Assembly: GCA_012270135.1 (NCBI GenBank) | Contig: JAAXIW010000370.1 | Coordinates: 1 to 5,003, forward strand | Direction of reading: 5' to 3' | From: Brevundimonas sp. | GTDB taxonomy: Bacteria > Pseudomonadota > Alphaproteobacteria > Caulobacterales > Caulobacteraceae | DNA: 5,003 nucleotides | Part shown: piece after piece, positions 1 to 5,003 of the stretch | Layout: each line of letters begins with the position of its first letter | Position numbering within the stretch: position 1 is the stretch's first letter | Notes under the pieces: model-generated | What the model was told of the DNA's origin: nothing | Database searches by the model: none | What the model saw: only the letters and a program-made list of their open reading frames with translations | Position numbers and translations under genes: made by a program

Positions 1-178
1 GGATGAAGGCGAAAAACAAGGCGAAGACGGCGGCGATCAGGACAGTCGCGCCGGCGATCCCGGCGTCCAACCACGGGCGAGGCTTGCGCGGCTCCCGAAC
101 GACCCGCGCGCGCCGCTTGCTGTAAGGGCGGGGTTTCCAGCGCGGGCTGCGGCTGACGATGCGGGACGGCTTGCCCAT
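1..178 (-). CDS. Unrecognised protein with basic leader and membrane segment (C-terminus off the left edge)
   Basis: Fifty-nine codons are visible, starting MGKPSRIVSRSPRWKPRP. Residues 1-35 are rich in Arg, Lys and Pro, followed by a hydrophobic stretch from about W36 to I59 (WLDAGIAGATVLIAAVFALF) that reaches the window edge. This is the N-terminus of a membrane-anchored protein with a positively charged cytoplasmic leader, by the positive-inside rule. The start lies seven bases after the preceding stop; only a weak GAAG is upstream, so translation may depend on the preceding ORF. A longer overlapping minus-strand frame (37-297) is rejected because it gives a low-complexity Arg/Gly/Ala/Ser-rich product with no membrane segment. 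The visible part is too short to name a family. Confidence 0.6.
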   Translation of the reverse strand, partial: MGKPSRIVSRSPRWKPRPYSKRRARVVREPRKPRPWLDAGIAGATVLIAAVFALFFAFI

Positions 179-185
179 CCGTTCT

Positions 186-311
186 TCAGCGGCGCGCCGA
201 AGCGACGGAGCGCGCGTCGGGGTCGATCGCGTTCCACGTCGCCGCGCCGAAAGCGAAGGCGGCCACGGCCAGCAACAGGGCGATGAGGGTCGCCCAACGC
301 CTGCGTCTCAT
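186..311 (-). CDS. Small membrane or secreted peptide, 41 residues
   Basis: A 41-codon ORF opening MRRRRWATLIALLLAV, then about 19 hydrophobic residues (W6 to about A24), then a polar tail (WNAIDPDARSVASARR). Four Arg followed by one hydrophobic helix is the layout of a signal peptide or a single-pass small membrane protein. No lipobox Cys and no clear AXA cleavage site is obvious. The GGGGAGG ribosome binding site, the 40-base distance from czcD and the 7-base gap to the next start all fit a real cistron in the same run. I do not recognise the family. It could alternatively be the broken N-terminus of a longer exported protein. Function unknown; location in a metal-efflux cluster is the only clue. 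Confidence 0.55.
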   Translation of the reverse strand: MRRRRWATLIALLLAVAAFAFGAATWNAIDPDARSVASARR

Positions 312-317
312 GCGCGG

Positions 318-324
318 CCTCCCC
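318..324 (-). promoter_or_regulatory. Ribosome binding site of the 41-residue small ORF
   Basis: GGGGAGG on the minus strand, six bases before the ATG at 311, in the 40-base gap after czcD. It is among the strongest Shine-Dalgarno sequences in the window. Confidence 0.6.
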
Positions 325-351
325 GCTCGTCCCAGACTGATCCGCGCCGCA

Positions 352-1242
352 TCATCGGTGGAGCTCGCCGGAGTCGCTATGAGGCCCGGTCTCGGTCTGA
401 ATGGTGCTGTGGTGAAGATCGAACCGCGTCTCGAGCAGATCCGCCACGGCCTGACGCACCGTCTCGGGTTCGATGTCGTCAGCGATCACCAGATGCGCCG
501 TGCAGCTGGGCTGGTCCGCCCCCGAGACCCAGACGTGCAGGTCGTGGACGCCGAAGACGCCGTCGATCGCCTCGATCGCGCTGCGGACGTCGGCCAGGAT
601 AACGCCGCGCGGGGCGCCTTCCATGAGGATGTGGGTCGTGTCGCGCAGCAGGATCCAGGTGCGGGGCAGAACCCACAGGCCGATGCCTATGGCGACCACG
701 GGATCGACCCAGGTCCAGCCCGTCAGCATGATGACGACGGCGCCGCCGATCACGCCGATGGAGCCCAACATATCGGCCCAAACCTCCAGATAGGCGCCCT
801 TCACGTTCAGGCTGGTGGCCGCGCCAGAAGCGAGGATACGCATCGAGACGAGGTTTACGATCAGGCCGAAGGACGCGACGATCAGCATGCCGATCGATCC
901 GACGGGCTCGGGCGAGAACAGGCGCGAGACGCCTTCGTAGAGCACGTAGCCGGCCACCACGAACAGCAGGACGGCGTTGAAGGTCGCGGCCAAGATTTCG
1001 AAGCGGCGATAACCGAAAGTGCGCAGGTCGTCGGCCTTTCGCTCGCCGATCTTGATCGCCGCCAGGGCGATGGCCAGCGCCGCGACGTCGGTCATCATGT
1101 GGGCCGCGTCCGACAGCAGGGCGAGGCTCTTGAAGACGATGGCGCCGATCACCTCGGCCACCAGGAAGGCGGAGGTCAGGACAAGGGCGATGACCAGCCG
1201 GCGGCTGCTCGCGCCGGCGCCGTGAGAATGGCCTTCACCCAT
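352..1242 (-). CDS. czcD: CDF-family Co/Zn/Cd exporter CzcD
   Basis: Inner-membrane cation/proton antiporter, 296 residues, close in pattern throughout to CzcD of Cupriavidus metallidurans as I remember it: an MGxGHSH start, SDAAHMMTD, FGYRRFEILAA, SLNVKGAYLEVWADMLGS, and GLWVLPRTWILL. Membrane segments lie at about 15-37, 40-63, 82-103, 117-137, 150-173 and 177-199, followed by a cytoplasmic domain (203-296) with GVHDLHVW (H233, H236), H250 and HHSTIQTE (H278). The transport site has H48 and D52 in TM2 but E153 and D157 in TM5; Glu in place of the second His is usual for CzcD. The reading frame is open to 1437, but the added residues are low-complexity shadow of the upstream gene, and AGGGGA sits before the chosen start. 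In Cupriavidus, CzcD also influences czc induction by lowering cytosolic metal; a similar role here is inference. Confidence 0.93.
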   Translation of the reverse strand: MGEGHSHGAGASSRRLVIALVLTSAFLVAEVIGAIVFKSLALLSDAAHMMTDVAALAIALAAIKIGERKADDLRTFGYRRFEILAATFNAVLLFVVAGYVLYEGVSRLFSPEPVGSIGMLIVASFGLIVNLVSMRILASGAATSLNVKGAYLEVWADMLGSIGVIGGAVVIMLTGWTWVDPVVAIGIGLWVLPRTWILLRDTTHILMEGAPRGVILADVRSAIEAIDGVFGVHDLHVWVSGADQPSCTAHLVIADDIEPETVRQAVADLLETRFDLHHSTIQTETGPHSDSGELHR

Positions 1243-2215
1243 GCGAATGTCCCCTGCCTTGGCCATGGTCATGGCCGTGATGGTGATGGCGGCCGTCGCC
1301 CTTGCCGGCATGGGCCTTGATGCCCCCGGGGTCGCTGCCCAGGTAGGTATTGAGGCACGGCTCCAACGTGGCGTGCGCGATCGAGAACTCGGTCTTGAGA
1401 ACGGCGCGGACCGCGGCCTTGACCTGTTCGAAGGCATTCAGCGACGCGGCTTCGGGCACGATGTGCGCCTCAAGCGAGCGGTTGTGCTCGTCCAGGCTCC
1501 AGACGTGGACATGGTGCAGGTCGCGCACGCCGGGCACCGCCTGGACGGCGGCCACGATCCGGTCGAACTCCAGGTCGTCGGGCGTCGCCCCCATCAGCAG
1601 GCGGATGGTGCGGGGCAGGAGAGAAAAGCCCTGCCACAGCACATAGGCCGAGATCACGAGGGTGATGATCAGGTCGGCGACATAGAGATCGTAGAAGATG
1701 ATCAGCAGGCCGGCCACGATCACGCCGACCGAGGCCATGGCGTCCGACACATTGTGCAGGAAGGCGGCCTTGATGTTCAGGCTGGTCTTGGACTGGGCAT
1801 AGACCAGAACGGCTGTGACGACGTCGATCGCCAGGGCGATGCCGGCGACCCAGATGACGATCCAGCCGTCGATCGGCTGAGGATCGAGGAAGCGATTGAC
1901 CGCTTCGTAAATCAGATAGAGTCCGACGATCACCAGGGTCGTCAGATTGATCAGGGCGGCGACGATCTCGGCCCGGCCATAGCCGAAGGTCATCAACTTG
2001 TCGGCCGGGCGTCGACCGATCTTGCGGGCGAACAGGGCAAGCCCCAGGGACGCCGCGTCATTCAGATTGTGCAGGGCGTCGGCGACCAGCGACAAGGAGC
2101 CCGACACCACGCCGCCGATGATCTGGGCGAGCGTGAGCAGAACGTTGACGGCGACGGCTGCGGCCAGCCGCCCGTCGTTCATGCTCTCCGTGCCGTGATC
2201 GTGGCCTTGTCCCAT
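1235..2215 (-). CDS. CDF-family Zn/Co/Cd exporter with His-rich termini
   Basis: Proton-antiport exporter of divalent cations from cytoplasm to periplasm, 326 residues. A short N-terminal His motif (GHDHG) precedes six membrane segments at about 17-37, 41-62, 84-104, 118-138, 152-174 and 178-198. The transport site is the zinc type: H49 and D53 in TM2 (HNLND) and H154 and D158 in TM5 (HNVSD). The cytoplasmic domain (about 205-290) has VPGVRDLHHVHVW (H235, H237), H251, and H281/E285 in IAHATLE, matching the metal-binding positions known from YiiP-like proteins. The chain ends in a tail with nine His among its last 25 residues (HHHHGHDHGQGRGHSHG). Zinc CDFs often carry such a His cluster between TM4 and TM5; here that loop is short and the His residues sit at the ends. 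The start is fixed by GAGGAG. The gene overlaps czcD by eight bases. The metal is probably Zn, with Co or Cd possible; I give no symbol because its CDF subgroup is unclear. Confidence 0.93.
   Translation of the reverse strand: MGQGHDHGTESMNDGRLAAAVAVNVLLTLAQIIGGVVSGSLSLVADALHNLNDAASLGLALFARKIGRRPADKLMTFGYGRAEIVAALINLTTLVIVGLYLIYEAVNRFLDPQPIDGWIVIWVAGIALAIDVVTAVLVYAQSKTSLNIKAAFLHNVSDAMASVGVIVAGLLIIFYDLYVADLIITLVISAYVLWQGFSLLPRTIRLLMGATPDDLEFDRIVAAVQAVPGVRDLHHVHVWSLDEHNRSLEAHIVPEAASLNAFEQVKAAVRAVLKTEFSIAHATLEPCLNTYLGSDPGGIKAHAGKGDGRHHHHGHDHGQGRGHSHG
1250..1255 (-). promoter_or_regulatory. Ribosome binding site of czcD
   Basis: AGGGGA on the minus strand, seven bases before the ATG at 1242 and inside the codons of the upstream gene's His-rich tail. 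It supports the MGEGHSHG start over the ATG 65 codons further upstream. Confidence 0.65.
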
Positions 2216-2297
2216 CCGTGTCTCCTCAGTTCGTCATGACGGATAACGCCAAAGGTCGCAAAGGAGGCGGACCCCCGGGGCGATTTGCTCCGACGGT
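2216..2297 (-). other. 82-base gap before the His-tailed CDF gene
   Basis: This is the longest stretch without a gene. It holds the ribosome binding site of the downstream gene, a perfect 10-base palindrome CGTCATGACG (2232-2241), and two CAAAGG copies (plus strand, 2250-2255 and 2259-2264). I see no convincing -35/-10 pair and no hairpin followed by a T run, so neither promoter nor terminator is called. It is the only place within the cluster with room for an internal promoter or operator. Confidence 0.5.
2222..2227 (-). promoter_or_regulatory. Ribosome binding site of the His-tailed CDF gene
   Basis: GAGGAG on the minus strand, six bases before the ATG at 2215. It favours that start (MGQGHDHG) over the internal Met12. 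Confidence 0.8.
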
Positions 2298-2426
2298 TCA
2301 CTTCTCAAGCGATCTGTCGCCCCTTCCTTTCGAGGCGCGGTGCTTGACCGCCCCGGACGCGAACGTCGGCAGAACGGCAGGGCCCGGATGGGCGCCGACA
2401 GAAGGCCGCCGATTTTTCGAGGTCAT
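2298..2426 (-). CDS. Small ORF, 42 residues, partly resembling the CzcA C-terminus
   Basis: This 42-codon ORF begins MTSKNRRPSVG and ends GDRSLEK. Its start overlaps the stop of the short CDF gene as ATGA, and AGGAG lies eight bases upstream inside that gene's last codons, an arrangement typical of coupled translation. Residues 18-30 (VLPTFASGAVKHR) align without gaps to the CzcA tail upstream (VLPTFAAKAVRHR), 10 of 13 identical. Most DNA differences are synonymous, as expected of diverged coding copies. It is basic and has no membrane segment or recognisable domain. Two readings are possible: the worn 3' end of a second czcA copy left by duplication or recombination, or a genuine small protein that captured that tail. 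I cannot decide between them from one sequence. Confidence 0.45.
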   Translation of the reverse strand: MTSKNRRPSVGAHPGPAVLPTFASGAVKHRASKGRGDRSLEK

Positions 2427-3022
2427 CGGCCCGTCTCCTGGTTTTTGGCTCTGGCGGCGTCCCTGAGAATGTCCACTCCGCCCTTTACGGCGATCCCGGC
2501 GACGAGGACGCCGACAACGAGGTCCGGCCAGGTCTGGTCGAGCCAAAGAACCAGTCCGCAGTCGTCGATACTGCCGACATTGGAGGCGAAATCGTTGAAG
2601 CTGAAGGTCTCGGCGGCCTTCATGTTCACGTCGTCGCTGCGCTGGCGCCGGATCAGTTGCAGGCACACGAGGTTCACGATCGCGGCGACCACCGCCAGCC
2701 CCATCATCGTCCAGCCGACAGGCTCCGTCCCCATCAGCGTCCGTCTCAGCACATCCAGTAGGACGCCACCCGCGAAGACCAGCAGCAGGATTCCGGAGAC
2801 CCGCGCCGCGCGGGTCTTCCAGATCACGGCTCGGCCCACCGCCAGGAAGCTGATGAGGTAGACGGCGGAATCCGACGCGTTGTCCAGGGCGTTGGCCAGC
2901 AGGGCGCTGGAGTCGGCGAGCAGACCGCCGATCCCCAGCCCGACGAAGAGGGCGGCGTTGAGGGCCAACACCACCAGCAGCGTTCGGCGCTGCAGACCCT
3001 CCGCCTCGTCTCGTTCACTCAT
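2423..3022 (-). CDS. Short CDF-family cation transporter without C-terminal domain
   Basis: Protein of 199 residues with about six predicted membrane segments (roughly 14-35, 39-63, 74-92, 103-124, 139-162, 167-187) and no cytoplasmic ferredoxin-like domain; full CDF exporters are about 290-330 residues. TM2 keeps the CDF metal-site pattern as LDNASD (D47, D51). TM5 has ETFSFND, keeping D144 but with F140 where zinc CDFs have His. I recall similar short proteins near czcA genes with a WxCSRND-type motif at this point, so the missing His seems a subfamily trait rather than decay. The ATG overlaps the czcA stop by one base (TGATG), with GAGG four bases upstream. The C-terminal codons contain the Shine-Dalgarno of the next small ORF. 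The role is inferred as metal export or an accessory to the pump; substrate and transport activity cannot be read from the sequence. Confidence 0.85.
   Translation of the reverse strand: MSERDEAEGLQRRTLLVVLALNAALFVGLGIGGLLADSSALLANALDNASDSAVYLISFLAVGRAVIWKTRAARVSGILLLVFAGGVLLDVLRRTLMGTEPVGWTMMGLAVVAAIVNLVCLQLIRRQRSDDVNMKAAETFSFNDFASNVGSIDDCGLVLWLDQTWPDLVVGVLVAGIAVKGGVDILRDAARAKNQETGR
2435..2439 (-). promoter_or_regulatory. Ribosome binding site of the 42-residue small ORF
   Basis: AGGAG on the minus strand, eight bases before the ATG at 2426, within the final codons (Gln-Glu) of the short CDF gene. Together with the ATGA overlap it is the main reason to take this small ORF seriously. Confidence 0.5.
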
Positions 3023-5003
3023 CAGTCCTCGATCCCTTCCGCCTTGCGATGCCTCACCGCCTTGGCGGCGAAGGTAGGCAACACCAGCAGCGTCAACGCC
3101 GTCGCCGTCAAAAGGCCCCCGATCACCACCGTGGCCAGGGGTTTCTGGACCTCGGCCCCGGCCCCATGGGCGATAGCCATGGGAATGAAGCCGACGATGG
3201 CGACCAGGGCCGTGGTCAGCACCGCCCGCCGGCGGCTGACCGCGCGTTCGATGGCCGCTTCCGTGGGTGTGCGGCCCGCCGTCAGACGCTCCCGGATCGC
3301 CTGCATCAGCACCAGGCCGTTCAGAGTCGCCACCCCTGAGACGGCGATGAAGCCGACCGCGGCCGAGACCGAGAACGGCATGCCCCGCAACAGCAGCGCA
3401 AGGGCCCCGCCGACCAGGGCGAGCGGGACGCAGGCGAACACCAGACCGGCTTCAGCGAAGGAGCCGAGGGCCATGAACAGCAGGACCCCGATCAGGATGA
3501 AGACGACCGGGACGACGAGGCCCAGACGTTGCTCGGCCCGCTTGAGGTTCTCGAACTGTCCGCCCCAGTCGAGCCGGATGCCGGGCGGCAGGTCGATCCG
3601 CTCTACCCGAGACTGCGCGTCGGTGACGAAGCCGCCCAGATCCCGCCCGCGGACGTTCGCCTGCACGACCATGCGCCGGCTGCCGTTGTCCCGGCTGATC
3701 TGGTTCGGCCCCTCGGCCGTCTGGATCCGCGCCACCGAGGACAGGGGCACGATCACGCCGGTCGAGGAGACGATCGGCAGCGCCGCGAGGCTCGCCGGGT
3801 CGTTGCGGACCGTCTCGGGGAGACGGACGACGACATCGAAGCGCCGATCGCCTTCGAAGATGCGCCCGGCCTCCGTGCCGCCGACGGCCGTGGAGACCGC
3901 CTCGGAGACGTCCGCAGCGGAAAGGCCGTAGTTGGCCGCCGCGAAGCGATCGACGCTCACCGTGAGCGTGGGCAGGCCCGACGCCTGTTCCACCCGCACG
4001 TCGGCGGACCCCGGCGTTTCGCGCAAGGCGCCCGCGACCTGGTCCCCGATCCGCTGCAGGGTGTCGAAGTCGTCGCCGTAGACCAGCACCGCCAGATCCG
4101 TCCGCACGCCGGAGATGAGCTCGTTGAACCGGAGCTCGATCGGCTGGCTAAACTCGAAATTATTGCCGATCTGCTGGCCCGCGGCCTCCTCGATGCGTTC
4201 GATGAGCGCTTCCTTTTCGAGGCCGGGATCGGGCCAGTCGCCGCGGTCCTTCAGGATGATCACGCTGTCCGAGATGTTGCGCGGCATGGGATCGACGGCG
4301 GCCTCCGCCGTGCCGGTGCGCGAGAATACGGTCTCGACCTCGGGCTGCGCCTTGATGGCCCGTTCAAGGGCCATCTGCATGGTCAGAGATTGCTCCAGCG
4401 AGGTCGATGGAACCCGCAGGGCCTGCATGGCGATGTCGCCCTCGTCCAGGGTGGGAATGAACTCCCGGCCCAGGGTGGCGAAGACCAGGCCGCCGACGAC
4501 CAAGGCGCCCAGGGCCGAGACCAGCACGATCCTGGGCTTGTCCACGGCGGAGCGGATCGCCGGCTGGATCCAGCGGCGGGCGAAGCGCAGGACCCGGGTT
4601 TCATGCTCCTGCACCTTGCCGTCGGCGTCGAGATGAGCGCTTTTCGGATCGCGCACCAGCAGCGCGGTCATGGCCGGCACGAAGGTGAAGGAGAAGATGA
4701 AGGCGCCGACAAGGGCGAGCATGACGGTCGCCCCCATCGGGATGAAGGTCTTGCCCTCCACGCCTTCCAGCATCAGCAGCGGCGTGAAGACCAGCAGGAT
4801 GATCAGCTGGCCGAAGGCGGCGGGTTTCACCATCTGCCGCGCGGCGGCCATGGCGACGCCCAGCCGTTCGTGTCGACTGAGCATCCGGCCGAGTTGAGCC
4901 CTACGCTGGGTCATCATCAGCAAGGTGTTCTCCACCACCACCACCGCGCCGTCGACCATCAGGCCGAAGTCGAGGGCGCCGAGGCTCATCAGGTTTCCGC
5001 TGA
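3022..5003 (-). CDS. czcA: Heavy-metal RND efflux pump, CzcA family (N-terminus off the right edge)
   Basis: Inner-membrane proton-driven pump of the HME-RND family, the engine of CzcCBA-type Zn/Cd/Co efflux across both membranes. The visible 659 residues start at SGNLMSLGALDFG. Numbered from the fragment's first complete codon, the TM4 proton-relay motif DFGLMVDGAVVVVEN carries D11, D17 and E24, the equivalents of CzcA D402, D408 and E415. After it come the membrane bundle TM5-6 (about 60-115), a cytoplasmic link, TM7 (about 155-175), the periplasmic stretch beginning GREFIPTLDEGD (about 178) with SQPIELRFNELISGVR near 285-300, and the last TM bundle (about 490-645) with GVATLNG and HGAGAEVQKPLATVVIGG. 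Family members are about 1040-1060 residues, so roughly 395 are missing to the right. The reading frame is intact to its TGA. That stop overlaps the next start as TGATG, which suggests coupled translation. The DFG...DGA...VEN form fits the Zn/Cd/Co group better than the Cu/Ag (CusA) group; exact substrate is inferred. Confidence 0.95.
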   Translation of the reverse strand, partial: SGNLMSLGALDFGLMVDGAVVVVENTLLMMTQRRAQLGRMLSRHERLGVAMAAARQMVKPAAFGQLIILLVFTPLLMLEGVEGKTFIPMGATVMLALVGAFIFSFTFVPAMTALLVRDPKSAHLDADGKVQEHETRVLRFARRWIQPAIRSAVDKPRIVLVSALGALVVGGLVFATLGREFIPTLDEGDIAMQALRVPSTSLEQSLTMQMALERAIKAQPEVETVFSRTGTAEAAVDPMPRNISDSVIILKDRGDWPDPGLEKEALIERIEEAAGQQIGNNFEFSQPIELRFNELISGVRTDLAVLVYGDDFDTLQRIGDQVAGALRETPGSADVRVEQASGLPTLTVSVDRFAAANYGLSAADVSEAVSTAVGGTEAGRIFEGDRRFDVVVRLPETVRNDPASLAALPIVSSTGVIVPLSSVARIQTAEGPNQISRDNGSRRMVVQANVRGRDLGGFVTDAQSRVERIDLPPGIRLDWGGQFENLKRAEQRLGLVVPVVFILIGVLLFMALGSFAEAGLVFACVPLALVGGALALLLRGMPFSVSAAVGFIAVSGVATLNGLVLMQAIRERLTAGRTPTEAAIERAVSRRRAVLTTALVAIVGFIPMAIAHGAGAEVQKPLATVVIGGLLTATALTLLVLPTFAAKAVRHRKAEGIED

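Noticed and set aside
37..297. 86-codon minus-strand ORF
   Set aside because: It overlaps the two better candidates at 186-311 and 1-178, has no good ribosome binding site, and encodes a low-complexity product.
1243..1437. Upstream extension of czcD to an ATG at 1437 (65 more residues)
   Set aside because: The extra residues are Arg/Ser/Ala-rich shadow of the upstream CDF gene. The MGEGHSHG start matches the family and has its own AGGGGA.
283..2239. Two long plus-strand ORFs (283-1320 and 1241-2239) opposite the two full CDF genes
   Set aside because: Both are antisense to well-supported transporters. Their products are Asp/Gly/His/Gln-rich without domains, as expected from reading GC-rich membrane-protein codons backwards.
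2250..2264. Two CAAAGG copies nine bases apart as a regulator site
   Set aside because: The copies are only six bases long, and I know no metal regulator with this spacing; chance is likely.
2272..2282. CCCCCGGGG self-complementary run as a possible terminator
   Set aside because: There is no loop and no following T run in either direction.
2427..2666. Extension of the 42-residue ORF upstream to an ATG at 2666
   Set aside because: That part lies out of frame within the short CDF gene and is Arg-rich. The ATG at 2426 has a good ribosome binding site and the ATGA overlap.
3044..3931. 295-codon plus-strand ORF, and 4115-4636 likewise
   Set aside because: Both lie antisense to czcA, are Arg/Ser/Thr-rich and show no family features.
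1..5003. tRNA, rRNA, CRISPR array, insertion sequence or integrase
   Set aside because: I saw no cloverleaf, regularly spaced repeats, transposase motifs or terminal inverted repeats.

Overview
The window is GC-rich. Every gene I can support lies on the minus strand, so it reads from the right edge to the left. High GC, strong G/C preference at third codon positions and the style of the proteins suggest an alphaproteobacterium, perhaps a Caulobacter/Brevundimonas or sphingomonad type. That placement is an inference; no marker gene is present.

Layout in transcription order: (1) the C-terminal ~659 residues of a CzcA-type heavy-metal RND efflux pump (3022-5003), whose N-terminus lies off the right edge; (2) a 199-residue cation diffusion facilitator (CDF) protein without the cytoplasmic domain (2423-3022), starting on a TGATG one-base overlap with czcA; (3) a 42-codon small ORF (2298-2426) with an ATGA overlap and a good Shine-Dalgarno, part of which resembles the extreme C-terminus of the CzcA next door; (4) an 82-base gap without a gene; (5) a full-length CDF exporter with a His-rich tail (1235-2215); (6) czcD, a second full-length CDF exporter (352-1242), overlapping the previous gene by 8 bases; (7) a 41-codon small membrane-peptide ORF (186-311) with a strong Shine-Dalgarno; (8) the first 59 codons of an unrecognised gene with an Arg/Lys/Pro-rich leader and a membrane segment (1-178), which runs off the left edge.

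Together the genes form a divalent-metal (Zn/Cd/Co) resistance cluster. The CDF proteins move metal from cytoplasm to periplasm, and the CzcA pump, with CzcB and CzcC presumably encoded off the right edge, would carry it out of the cell. Short overlaps, good ribosome binding sites and no visible terminator fit a single transcript, although an extra promoter in the 82-base gap cannot be excluded.

The core is a known type of system. The parts worth a second look are the two small ORFs, the CzcA-tail echo, the atypical metal site of the short CDF protein, and the overlap in which a His-rich tail and a His-rich N-terminus are encoded back to back in different frames.
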